Origin: Anastrepha obliqua
Lineage: Eukaryota; Arthropoda; Insecta; Diptera; Tephritidae
Direction of reading: 5' to 3'
DNA: 64,000 nt
Assembly: GCF_027943255.1 (NCBI RefSeq)
Contig: NC_072893.1
Span: 97,347,784 to 97,411,783 of the forward strand
Positions within the stretch are counted from its first letter, which is position 1. Each line of letters starts with the position of its first letter. The position numbers and the translations under genes are program-made. Below the pieces are notes generated by a model. The model was not told where the DNA came from, made no database searches, and was given only the letters and a program-made list of their open reading frames with translations. Shown here piece after piece: positions 54,256 to 64,000 of the stretch.

Positions 54256-55970
54256 AAGTTATTGTTATTTTTTATTTTTTATTTTTTAAAAGCTTAAATA
54301 ACAATAGAATTGCTAAATAAACAAAAATATAACGCAGCGCTAGCAACGGAGGCTTTCAGCTGGCTGGTGAAGAATTCCTGGTTTATATACGTCGTAGAAG
54401 ATCAGAGTCCTTCAGAAATTTATAGATTTTCGAAATGTTGGAATCGGAAGGGTTAATTAATAGCGATAGTGCATCATGACCGTCAAAATTCTGCTGTCTT
54501 TGTCTATCTAGTCCAGGGCAAAAGGCTAACAAGTGCAGGATACTGACTGGAGTATTACAAAATGGACATAGGCTTAGTTGCCTCCCTTGCAGTAGATATG
54601 CATTGGTGATTACACTGTGACCAATGCGTAGGCGAGTATATGGCGTAGTATAGTTAGATGGGAGTGATGATAGATAAGTTGGTTTAGTACGATTAGGATT
54701 AATCCTGGAGTAATGGTGGATATAGTGAAACCAGTCAGCTACTAGTTTGGTTTGCCTATGCTGCTTTATAAGTCGATAAACATCATTTTTACATAAAAGA
54801 TTTGATGTGATCGTAGGAGTAATGCTCATATCCTTGGCAGTATTATCAGCGATTGTATTGCCGTTGATGCATGAATGCCCTGGTACCCACATGATTTTGA
54901 TATTATGAGGGTGAGAAATCAGGATATTTCTTATGGTTCCAATAATGTGGTTGGAGTTATTATAGTCCTTTATGGCCTGAAAACAGGACATACTGTCTGT
55001 GCATATAATGTATTTCCCCTTCGATTTTGACGAATACTGCATGGCGTAGAGAACTGCTGTTGCTTCAGCGGTGAAAATTGAACAAAACGGAAGTAGTAGT
55101 CCATACGATATAGGCTCTCCATTCTCTTTCACGACAGCAAAGGAAGTGTAATTCGCTTTGGAACCATCGGTGAAGATTAGCTGCCAACTAGTGCTTTTAA
55201 AGCGAGATGAAATTTCTAAAAAATGTGCGCAATACTCTGCCGATGTCGTATTAGATTTTTGCATATAACTTAAGTCGTTTATAAAAGATGATTTTTTCAG
55301 CACCCATGGCGGGTGATGGCCATGTCTCATCGATAATAGTCTTAAGGGCAGTCCATTGTCTTTTGCAAAAGAGGCGCATTTGGAAATTGATGAAGCTATC
55401 TTAGGAGTCCGTACACGCACAGCTGCCGAGTGAAAGCATTTTTGTAGCAAAGCATTAGAAGTGAGAGCAAGCTTAGGATAAAGTTTCCTTATATTGTCCT
55501 CCACATTGTCGATTAGTGATGGTAGACCTGATTCTGCCAAGATGTTTTTTATTGGAGAAGTAGGAGCTTGATGTTATTTTTAGCATGTTGGCCATATATT
55601 TCTACGCCATAGTTGATAGAGGATAAGAGGAGCGCCTTTGTAACGTTGACTAGCAATTCAGAGTTGATAAGCGAGCGTTTGCAAGATAAATATTTCACAA
55701 TGTTTAACTTAAGAAATAGTTTATCTCTAACGTATTTACAGTGATGTTTAAAGGAATACTTAGAATCTAATACTATACCTAGAAACTTATGACTATCTGT
55801 ACAAGTAATATTTGTATTGTTAAATGTAGACGTAGGTATATTACAGTTTTGTTTCTTACAAATATGTATTAGTTTAGTTTTATTTGGAGAGATTGAAACG
55901 CCTGAAGAAAGGGACCATGAGGAAATGCGGGATAGGATGTCTGTGAAGGTAGCCATAGTATATTAAAAAT
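54256..55970 (-). mobile_element. I-clade LINE, 5'-truncated
   Basis: Minus strand. It begins within the reverse transcriptase at about 55970 and runs through RNase H and a zinc knuckle to a 3' UTR ending in repeated TAAAAAA units and AACAATAA (54256-54290). I-type elements characteristically end in TAA-type repeats rather than plain poly-A. RNase H plus a CCHC end also fits the I clade. It is the best-preserved LINE in the window. Confidence 0.85.
54383..55956 (-). pseudogene. I-type polyprotein: RT C-terminus, RNase H, zinc knuckle
   Basis: The first frame (55956-55549) covers the RT thumb/connection ('KFLGIVLDSKYSFKHHCKYV', 'NYGVEIYGQ'). A small deletion with frameshift near 55560 follows. 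The second frame (55540-54383, 385 codons) is free of stops. Its RNase H has Asp125 (FTDGSK), Glu159 (FTAEATAV), Asp182 (CTDSMS), His222 and Asp232 (WVPGHSCINGNTIAD), i.e. all expected acidic residues. The knuckle is C325-x2-C-x7-H-x4-C341 (CPFCNTP...LHLLAFC). The RT catalytic core is missing, so it is not autonomous, but the RNase H part could fold. Confidence 0.88.
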
Positions 55971-56164
55971 TTAATAATAATGAAAAATGTTTCGTCTAGG
56001 GAACTAAACTTTGAAAAATGATTTTATTTAACATTTTCGAGGAATCGGAACGTTTTTAACGCATCTCCCTTGCCTGCTAACCACGAGTTGCATTATGTAA
56101 CAGAGTGCGAGGATATTGGAGTTATATTCCCGAACCTTCATTCAGTGGTCATATTACTTCATTC

Positions 56165-56275
56165 TTACCAAACCGAATTCAATTCTGGGCTTCATTCATT
56201 ACAATACATCTGAATTTTCTGATACATACACTTTTAAACTGGTTTATACGGTTCTTCTCATTTGGGGTATGCGGC
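56165..56275 (+). pseudogene. Jockey/CR1-like LINE RT fragment
   Basis: The plus strand reads 'NSILGFIHYNTSEFSDTYTF' and 'KLVYTVLL', the conserved post-YADD segment (KVLGFIKRNSKEFxDPYTLKxLYxSLV). The same segment is seen at 12330-12420. Only about 35 residues remain. Confidence 0.6.
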
Positions 56276-56324
56276 TAACATTTGGAGTCGTTATGACAAT
56301 TTTTCGAGAACATGTTCTTAATAT

Positions 56325-56424
56325 TTATATATATATGTATAATTGGTGCTTACACCCTTTTTGGGTGTTTGGCCGGGCTCCTCCTCCTATTTGTGGCGTG
56401 CGTCTTGATGTTGTTCCACAAATT
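56325..56424 (-). repeat. tRNA-derived SINE, 3' fragment
   Basis: The (TA)n-like tail TTATATATATATGTATAATT leads on the minus strand from 'CCACAAATAGGAGGAGGAGC' and 'CGGCCAAACACCCAAAAA'. The similarity stops at 56424 (CCACAAAT), so the head is missing. Confidence 0.85.
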
Positions 56425-57059
56425 CTTAATATAATATTCTTACTTTGCGTTAGTATTTTAAATGCCCTGCTAAGCAGGCTTGTTTGTTATATATCTATCT
56501 ACTCTGGGAGTGATTTGTAATGAATAAATATACTAATATGAATAAATAAATAAATATAACACTAGGACCTATTGATAACTTTTGGCTTCTTATTTAATTT
56601 AAATATTTATTTAGTTTAACGAAAATATAGTACATTCTCCTACAAAAAACCACTTAAATCACAGTTTAAAAATTTGAGCAAATTAACAAAAATCAACAAA
56701 TTTTCATCGTAATTGCGAATTTTTTCATGCAAGTTTCGAGTGGCTCCAAAACCCAGTTGATGTTTGAATTTTTTTGGGAGGCGGTCTTTTCTCCATATAG
56801 AGATAGCTCAACATTTTTTTATTTGTATTGTAGAAACACCCAAGATACACCAGAATGAAGGTGCGTAGGTAGAATACATAGATGGCAAGAGTTCTACAAG
56901 TAGCACTGGAGTGCCGTTTTGATACCATAATGGAGACCAATACCTGCGAAAAATTTCAAAACTTAAAGGAAGAAAAACTATCTACAGCCATCCAGTCCTG
57001 TGAATGTAGTGGAGAAGAGAAAATAATCTAGGATTAAACTGAGTCAGGCTATCCTCAAA
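56425..57059. other. non-coding, nothing recognised
   Basis: AT-rich spacer. Confidence 0.45.
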
Positions 57060-58385
57060 AGGCACATTAAGGAACCTCAAGCGCCTAGCCGCCAGACCCG
57101 GACATTTCCAAAGAAAGTGTTCAACTGTCTCTTTCTCTGCCGGATCACCACAGCTTCTGCAATTGGGGTTGTACGGAAGTTAGCCCTAGCTACCTCAACT
57201 ACTATGTGCCCATTTACACATGGAAACATTTGGAAGGGAAACATTTTGTTCGGGGGTGAAGGACGGAAGAGAGAAGGAAATTTGTCTCCTGTACTGGCGA
57301 CACGCTTTGCTCTTCTTATTCGTATTTCCAATCTTAAAGCAATTTTTGACAGTTGCTTCATTTGTTTTCTTCTTTTGTGGGAGAAAGTTCTGAGTTCTTT
57401 ACGGAAGATAACAACGATGACAAACATTCGAACGCTGCTTGGGAAATGCACGATTATTTTTGCTAGTAAAGTAGGTATAATTTAAAATATATTATGGGGC
57501 ATGTTTATGTTGAATTCTAATTTTCCCCGCATTTCTAGATACTCAAGTAATTTTTAAGTTAATTATTTATATATGATGTATTTTTAATTTAATTTTTTTT
57601 ATTCAAGTACAACAATTTATAAATACATTTAAATAAAAAAACAACAAATTATTTATTATTTAACCAGTTTGCATTTTTCATTCATATATTTAAGAAATTG
57701 TTGACGAACGTTTTCCGCTTTACATGTTAACAGGTTGTAGAATATATTCGAACCAGAAGATGCTAAAGTAGTAAACGTCAAAATGTTGCCGAAAACAATT
57801 TTGCTCGTGTGGCCGCGAATGAGACATGAAAAGAGAATTTCCAGTGTCTCCCTTCCAGATGTCTCCGTGTGTAAATCCGGTGTATATGCTGCAGGAGATT
57901 GCCTCCAGAGGCCAAGCTTCTACAATCAAATAGCGCTCTGAGCAGCAATGGTTTGAACTTGGTGATCAACGGGAAGAAAGTGTATAATGGAGGGCGGTAG
58001 TGAGCCATGTTTTGAACGCCATGATGCCAATACCTGCAGTACTCGCACTCTCTCTAATTTGGTGGTGTTAAAGCCCTTCCGAAGAGCTACCCACCAAAAT
58101 AGGCTTCTATGTATCAAAATTGGCAGACCCCCTTAATTGTACATCTAGACCAAGACACGTTGCTTGGGACCCCATTTTTTGCCGAACATAAAGTTATAAG
58201 AGCAGAAAGCTATACTGACCTTCTTAACTCGATTTACGATGTGCAGCTTCCAATGGAACTGCGGGCCAAGTACTACACCAAGATACTTGACTTCTGACGA
58301 CAATAGTATTCCAAGCATTAAACAAATATTTATTGACGGCGCTTCCCGTTGCTCTGACAAGTTCTCAAATTTTATAAATTTTTAT
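57060..58385 (-). pseudogene. R1/LOA/I-like LINE remnant
   Basis: Minus strand, several frames. 58360-58145 has 'EVKYLGVVLGPQFHWKLHIV' and 'FMFGKKWGPKQRVLV' (RT end). 58117-57926 has 'LFWWVALRKGFNTTKLERVR', the post-RT 'WWxAL' block, and 'HQVQTIAAQSAI'. Near 57170-57085 a Cys-Cys-His-Cys knuckle 'NCRSCGDPAEKETVEHFLWK' continues to CPGLAARR, followed by a short C-terminus. The RNase H between them is missing or replaced by AT-rich sequence (57480-57720). It is old and inactive. Confidence 0.72.
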
Positions 58386-59409
58386 TAAATTTTGTCACGT
58401 GCCTGAAAAGAATTCCGTTGTCTACAATTTTCTCTTAGTAATGCCACCTAAATTGCGATAGACGCATACCAGAAAGATTTAGTTGTGTTGGGATCCACTT
58501 CTTAAGAAACGAGAAGTGAATCGGAATCTGATGAACTCACAGTTCGCCTTTAGTTTACCTGCTTTGACAGATGAAATATCTTTACACTTCCAAGTCCTTA
58601 GTTCCCTGATTGGCTAATTTGGCTTAATAAATCGCAACCTCTTACCTTTACCTTTTTTGTGAAATTGCTGAAAAATATGGTCGCACTTTCGCTTTTTGAC
58701 GTAAAAGATTTTATTTACAGGAGCACAGTTGCGTACAGTTTTAATTTTTTTCAATTAAATTTATTTACTTTTAAAATACAAGTTTTTAATATTTTACTCT
58801 TAGTTAAGGCATAAGCAATGCTATTGGTCTGCATAACACCAAAAATAGTTAATTCTGAAAAAATACAAAAAAAAAAAAAAAAAATACCTATTTATCCCTG
58901 CTCTCATGTGGCTGTCATATTATAGGTAAACATGTCCGATAGATTTTTTATGCTAAAATGCAAATAAAATTGTGGAACTTAAAAGTCAAATCAATCGGAA
59001 AATAATCAAATCGGCTTTTCTAGTATCAGCTATTACCTGCTCAATATGCCTTACACTTAAGTAATTTATATTCAATTCCACTTCGACACTTCATTTTATA
59101 TCAGATACCACTTACTCATGCAATCGAATATTCAATCATTCGGAACAGTGCCACTTGATGGATGACTTATTTGAATCGTTGGGTTATCAAAATAGAGAAT
59201 ACAAGCAATTTACTTAAGAAAAAGTAAAGCAACTTACTGTGTACTATACATAAAATTCGAAAGTAATTGAGACTGTACAAAATAAAAAATCGTTGACTTG
59301 AACAGGACACATCCACATGAACAGTAGCAGTTTTGTACTCACTATAAATTTATATTTGTCGCCTTTTGCGCGTATTGAAGCAGGCTTAGGATGATAAAGG
59401 TTTTTAAAT
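58386..59409. other. non-coding, nothing recognised
   Basis: AT-rich spacer. A run of about 19 A lies near 58866-58885. Confidence 0.5.
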
Positions 59410-59617
59410 TACACTAGTTTACAAATTTTCAGTTCCAAAAATGGTCTTCAACAAAAAAGCGTTTTTTTGACTAATTTGAGGGCGCTGAAACCAAAAATGA
59501 CTTTTATTTTTTAAAGAATGGTTTCCAAGATTGTGCAATAGTGCAGTTATTACCTGCAATCTCGAAAACAGTGGGCGCTATTTCTTTGAAGTGCATAAAT
59601 TTGGAAAGGCACATATA

Positions 59618-59940
59618 AAGGGTTTTTCAATTGGCGCGGGTCGATTTTGGCGCCCTGTGGCAGCCATTTTGTTTTGGTGACATCTGTCAAATCTTTTGTT
59701 TATTATTCATTTGTTTGTGCCAAATCATCATGCCAAGTTACACGATTGAACAGCACGTTCAAATGCGCGCATTGCGCCCATTTTTCGGTAGACGTGGTGG
59801 CCCTTCCAATTTCTTATGGTCCATATTGAACCATATGGACCTAGACGACATGTGGTTCCAGCAGAACGGCGCTACGTGCCCCACAGCAAACGCCATTTTA
59901 TTCCACTTCAACATCTACCCGCCCTTATTGAAAAACCCTT
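59618..59940 (+). mobile_element. mini-rosa (DD41D-derived MITE), family 5
   Basis: The ends are AAGGGTTTTTCAATTGG and the inverse of AAGGGTTTTTCAATAAG, with TA on both sides (59616-59617, 59941-59942). The element is 323 bp. It keeps traces of both ends of a rosa gene: 'MPSYTIEQHVQM', 'RALRPFFGRRGGPS', then 'DLDDMWFQQNGATCPTANA', in which the second catalytic Asp is changed to Asn. Nearly everything else is deleted. Confidence 0.85.
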
Positions 59941-59959
59941 TATAACCTACATGGCAATC

Positions 59960-61003
59960 ATAGGTGGGCACTTTGCAGTAACAGTAAAAATGCAGTAAAT
60001 ATAATATTTTACTGATATTGCAATTTAATTTTCATTACCAGTAAACTTTTACTGATTACTGAAAAAAATTTGCAGTAAAAATATTTTTTTACTGATTACT
60101 GAAAAAAATTGCAGTAAAAATATTTTTTTACTGATTACTGAAAAAAAATTGCAGTAAAAATATTTTTTTACTGATTACTGAAAAAAATTGCAATAAAAAT
60201 ATTTTTTTACTGATTACTGAAAAAAATTGCAGTAAAAATATTTTTTTACTGATTACTGAAAAAAAATTGCAGTTTTTGCCTTCTGGACCGATTTACAATT
60301 CCAGCGAATGAAAACAACCGTGCAGATGACGGTAATGTGGTATTATATTTTAAAAATAATAGCCTGATATTTATTTAGACAACTTGTTGTTTCTTCTTGT
60401 TCGGCCAGGTATAAGAGCGTTTCTTGAAGATAATTTTCCGAGTCAGTGGAACCACATTGTATGCTAATATCTATTTAAGTAAATATATGCATAAAACAAA
60501 TATTTAATTGAAAACCAAGTGTAAAAAGTTTACCATTACTTTCATCCCCGAAGTTATTATTTTGTTATTTAGGAAAATAAGAGAAACCAAAAAAAAGAAA
60601 GAATTATTGAGTACATAAATGATTGAATTTCGTGATGAGAGTGAATTACATTTTGACTTCCCATAAACAGTAAATATTATACTGATAATGCAAATCAAAT
60701 TATATTATCAGTAATTTTACTGCAATTTTTTTCAGTAATCAGTAAAAAAATATTTTTACTGCAAATTTTTTTCAGTAATCAGTAAAAAAATATTTTTACT
60801 GCAATTTTTTTCAGTAACCAGTAAAAAAATATTTTTACTGCAATTTTTTTCAGTAATCAGTAAAAAAATATTTTTACTGCACATTTTTTTCAGTAATCAG
60901 TAAAAGTTTACTGGTAATGCAAATTAAACTTCATTATCAGTAAAATTTTACTGATTACTCATTTTTGTAATGCAGTAAATTTATAATGCAGTGTGCCCAC
61001 CAT
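59960..61003. mobile_element. hAT-like foldback element built from hairpin repeats
   Basis: The outer ends are AT(A)GGTGGGCAC at 59960 and GTGCCCACCAT at 61003. An 8-bp flank TGGCAATC/TGGCAATA lies on each side with one mismatch. The left arm (59980-60275) has about five tandem units of 39-40 bp. The right arm (60660-60960) has about four units in opposite orientation. Each unit contains CAGTAAAAATATTTTTTTAC and TG, itself a hairpin, plus ATTACTG. A 390-bp unique centre (60275-60660) has no ORF of note. End shape and flanking duplication suggest hAT; the arrangement recalls Foldback-type elements. Confidence 0.8.
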
Positions 61004-61060
61004 TGGCAATATATAATTCGTGTCATTGATCGAGGACCATTTTTGGTGTAAACTAGTGTT

Positions 61061-61764
61061 ACTGGTACTCGCATTAAAGCTGTAGTAGCTTTCATGAAAC
61101 AACGTTGTTAAATTCCACCAGAATTGCATGCTAGCCATCCTTACTGGCTCCTTTTTGCCCCTTTTCCTCCTTCAATTCAGTGACCAACGTTTATCTTTGT
61201 CTCTTCTTCAACGACTTTTCTTCGCTGGTGTGCTATTGATTTTTCACGCAAGTTTACTATTCAAATTTGCGATCTCATAAGTTTTATAGAAAATTACTTG
61301 TCAGCGTTTTCACTGGCACACTTTACGACGGGAAGTGGAAAAGTACTTTGAGTACTTTCAACAGTTGGAATTGCAACTCCATAATGAGTTTGCTCCTTGA
61401 CTGTTTTTCGTTTATGTGCTGTGAGTTTTTTTGCTGACAAAGTTTTTTTTGTTAAAAGAGTGTGGGAGGTGGGTAGAAATTAACAAGTTTGCATTAATTT
61501 TGAAGTGTTATTATTTTGTTTTATTAGCTTTGAATGGGTTGATTCGAATTCGTACAGGCAGTAAAGTTTCTTTGCATAGTCTAATAATTTGTGATAATAT
61601 AATCTTTAGGGAATCTCGCTAACGTAATTTCCGGACAGACAACATTATGTAGAAAACCCGATGGCAATGATACAGCCAATTTTTTTAGGCTTAAAGTAGC
61701 AAATAGCTTAGAGTATTTTTGCTCTACGAACCAGACTCTTTATACATCTATTATACATTCAAAT
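61061..61764. other. non-coding, nothing recognised
   Basis: No credible gene. The frame at 61431-61622 has no family features. Confidence 0.45.
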
Positions 61765-61995
61765 CCATTCTTTCTTTCTTTCTTTCGCCTAGCCTATTCC
61801 TATTTCGGGTCGGCTCAACTTGTGCGATACGTCTAGGTCACACGGTATCGGGTCGTCTCTCCACTCACGCTTCTGCATCGTATGCCGGTTTTTATAGAAT
61901 TTCTCCATGTCTTTGGTGGTCTGCCTGGCCTTCTCTTCGACTCTTCCATCTGCAACACTTGCCCCACTGCGTAGTCGTGTGGTCCTGTCATATAG
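61765..61995 (-). pseudogene. LINE 3' end fragment with (GAAA)n tail
   Basis: The minus strand reads 'EESKRRPGRPPKTWRNSIKT' in one frame and 'KNRHTMQKREWRDDPIP' in the next. This is the usual GRPPKxWxxxI ... EWR tail of RTE-type polyproteins. It is followed by a short UTR and (GAAA)5 at 61769-61788, as expected for an RTE-type microsatellite tail. Confidence 0.5.
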
Positions 61996-63018
61996 TGTAA
62001 AAATAAGGAAGATATTTCATTTTGAAACTTTTAAATTTTTTTATCCTGTTTCTTGCCCAGCTCAGTAAAATTGCATTTCCTGCTGCATTGCTGTTCCTAT
62101 TAATTAAAATTATTTATCATACATGACCAAACTTGTTATGCTAACAAACTCAGTATTTTCATGAAATATTTTAATAAAACATACAATATAAATATTTAAG
62201 TCATTGAGTGACAGCACAAGGAAACTTAGGTAAATAAAAGAAAACAGCGGGTAAATATTGTGCGAAAACTTTCAAGTTCATTTCGCTGTTTTATGGATAG
62301 CCACCACCGGTCAACAGACCGTCAAAACGCCAAGAATTCAAACACTTCTCACGCCCTTTGATTGTCAAAATGATATAGCAGGCGTCAGCGTGACAGCAGG
62401 AAGTCAATAAAAATTCGTACTAAGTAAACAAGATTGCTATAAAAATGGTATTTATTTGAACGAAATTTGATGAGCAAACTAGTTACCCAAGTGCATAATG
62501 GTGATAATTAATGAAATTTGTAGTAAAATATGAAGTTTGACTTAATTAAATTCATATGGTGGAAGCTTGTTGCAAAAAATTCCACAAAGAAATCAGAAAT
62601 TTGTATTAGCCACGAAATGAAGATGGCTTTATAACCTTAAACTATTAATTTTTCAATTATTTCGATACAGTGTATGGGAACGCTAAACGCATCGATTTGA
62701 TAGCTAAGAAATATGTTTTTTCTCAATACATCCAGACTTTTTATTCATTAAATTTCGGCTATTTAATGGCTACACGGTTAAGACCTAAATAATTTTTAGT
62801 CATAGATATTTTTTAGTCAGAGATTATTTTTATCTATGACAGTTTTATAAGAATTATAATAATAATAAATATTATAATATATAATATATAATAATAATAA
62901 ATATTATTATTAAAGCAGTTCTGCTGAAATCGCTGATACATTGTATACAGAGAGGATTTTAAAAATGATTTTACTTTAGGTGACACTAAGGCCGCAATGT
63001 GTGGAGTTAAACGTTACA
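61996..63018. other. non-coding with (AAT)n-rich palindromes
   Basis: AT-rich. TAATAATAATAAATATTATA-type self-complementary sequence lies at 62858-62915. No gene. Confidence 0.5.
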
Positions 63019-63022
63019 CTAC

Positions 63023-64000
63023 TGTGGGCAAAAAGTAAGGTGAATTTATTTGTCAAACTTCGCGGGATTCAAATTTCGCTCTAGTTATTTTTTTCATGAG
63101 TTGGCAACACTGTTAATAACATCTGGGCCAACTTTCATGTGAATGTCTGATTTGATTGAGCAGAGAAGTGCCATCAAATTTTGTTTGCGGGATGAAATTT
63201 CGGCTGCGGAAACGTTTAGCATGTTGCAGAAGGCATTTGGTGATTCGACCATGTCGCAGAAAAATGTTTATAAGTGGTACAAAGACTTCAAAGAGGGTCG
63301 AGAACGTGTTGATGACTTGGAGCGCTCCGGACGACCATCGGCGTCAAAAGATGACCAACACGTTAATAAAGTGAAGGAGTTAGTGCTCAAAAATCGTCGG
63401 TTGACTGTTAAGACCTTACTGATATGAGCGGAATATCAGAAGGATCTGTGAAAACCATTTTGAAAGACCAATTGGGCCTACGAAAAGTCAAATCTTGTTT
63501 GGTACCGAAAACTCTCAAATTTTTGGAAAAAAGTCGTCCCGTTGATGTGTGTGAAACAATGCTTTCAGACTATCAGGACAAGCTCAAATGCATCATTACG
63601 GGAGATGAGTCTTGGATTTATGCTTACGACCCTGAAACAACCGACCAATCAAGCGAATATCGTGCTAAAGGCGAGGCCAGACCGAAAAGAGCACGTCAAA
63701 GTCGTTCAGAAATAAAGGTCATGATGAAAGATTTTTTCGATTTTCGTGGTGTGGTGCACTATGAATTCCTTCCACCTGGCCAAATCGTCTAAAAACCCAG
63801 AATTATGGGCCAACAACTCTTGGTTTTTGCATCACGATAATGCACCGTCTCACACTGCACTCGTTCTTCGTGACCATTTCGCCAAAAATTCCATGCATAT
63901 CGTTCCGCAACCACCGTATTCGCCCGATTTGGCTCCGTGTGACTTCTGGCTATTCTCAAAACTCAAGAGACCACTCCGGGGAACGCGTTTCGAGTCGATT
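63023..64000 (+). mobile_element. mariner, cut by the window edge
   Basis: The left end TGTGGGCAAAAAGTAAGGTG at 63023 has the same terminal repeat as the 25155-25684 copy. The element continues past 64000. TA occurs at 63020 with one intervening base. The gene inside is deleted and frameshifted. Confidence 0.88.
63143..64000 (+). pseudogene. DD34D mariner transposase, frameshifted, partial
   Basis: The start is 63143 (MSDLIEQRSAIKFCLRDEIS). The first helix-turn-helix has 'TFSMLQKAFGDSTMSQKNVY' and 'KWYKDFKEGRERVDD'. A frameshift at about 63420 leads to the second helix-turn-helix ('GISEGSVKTILKDQLGLRK'), 'CIITGDESWIYAYDPET' (first Asp) and 'FDFRGVVHYEFLPPGQ'. At about 63787 a deletion of some 55 bp relative to the 25201-25659 copy shifts the frame. 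'FLHHDNAPSHTAL' (second Asp) and 'PYSPDLAPCDFWLFSKLKRP' (third) follow. The C-terminus is beyond the window. Confidence 0.9.

Larger units (their letters stand above)
59410..61060. mobile_element. possible outer element enclosing two insertions
   Basis: Inverted matches ACACTAGTTTACA and CCAAAAATGGTC(T/C)TC occur near 59411-59447 and, inverted, 61034-61059. Without the two nested elements the unit would be under 300 bp. No target duplication was found, and the left copy carries an extra 10 bp between the two blocks. I regard it as a small MITE, unproven. Confidence 0.4.

Noticed and set aside
59980..60960. Regularly spaced 40-bp repeats that might suggest a CRISPR array
   Set aside because: Units are directly adjacent without unique spacers, occur in opposite orientation on the two sides of a centre, and lie in a eukaryotic transposon.
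1..64000. LTR retrotransposon, endogenous virus, or integrated viral gene
   Set aside because: I looked for gag/protease/integrase or envelope-like motifs and long direct terminal repeats and saw none; all reverse-transcriptase traces are LINE-type.

Overview
The window is a eukaryotic, AT-rich stretch from an insect, most likely a true fly of the fruit-fly (tephritid) type. This rests on the elements present: many mariners, including the DD41D 'rosa' group first described from Ceratitis; Jockey/I/R1-like and RTE-like LINEs; and a tRNA-derived SINE with a (TA)n tail. The species is an inference. I found no complete host gene, no rRNA or tRNA gene and no prokaryotic signature. Almost everything recognisable is a transposable element or its wreckage, and the rest is non-coding.

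Layout. 1-8 kb: a TTAA-flanked MITE (1338-2066), a deleted rosa mariner (3032-3905), and a 1.75-kb element with 5-bp target duplications and Transib-type ends (4633-6390). 8-14 kb: a SINE whose (TA)n tail was hit by a nearly intact mariner (8103-9382), then a mariner shell (10577-13916) filled with other debris and a second rosa copy. 16.7-20 kb: a Tc1-like element (16707-19952) with a palindromic hAT-like MITE and a third rosa element inserted in its transposase gene. 20.5-21.8 kb: the best-preserved gene, an uninterrupted 353-codon Mos1-like transposase between clean terminal repeats.

23-34 kb: decayed mariners and LINE ends. They include a LINE inserted head-on into a related LINE (31041-32440) and a poly-A retroposon inside a mariner (28165-29416). 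34-50 kb: a second copy of the first rosa family, full-length SINEs (37733-38060, 46960-47288), an RTE-type LINE (39126-41490), a deleted sister of the 8-kb mariner (44307-45326), a fourth rosa family abutting a SINE (46120-46959), and a mariner with about 190-bp inverted ends (48760-49693). 54-64 kb: an I-clade LINE with an intact RNase H/zinc-knuckle ORF, another LINE remnant, a nest containing a mini-rosa and a hAT-like foldback element made of hairpin repeats (59410-61060), and a mariner running off the window end.

These genes do not form a pathway. What links them is insertion order. TA-targeting elements use SINE tails and each other as targets, LINEs with CTAACC-type tails insert into related LINEs, and internally deleted transposons accumulate. 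At least 19 Tc1/mariner-type copies are visible in 64 kb. All identifications come from reading motifs by eye; subfamily names should be confirmed by database search.
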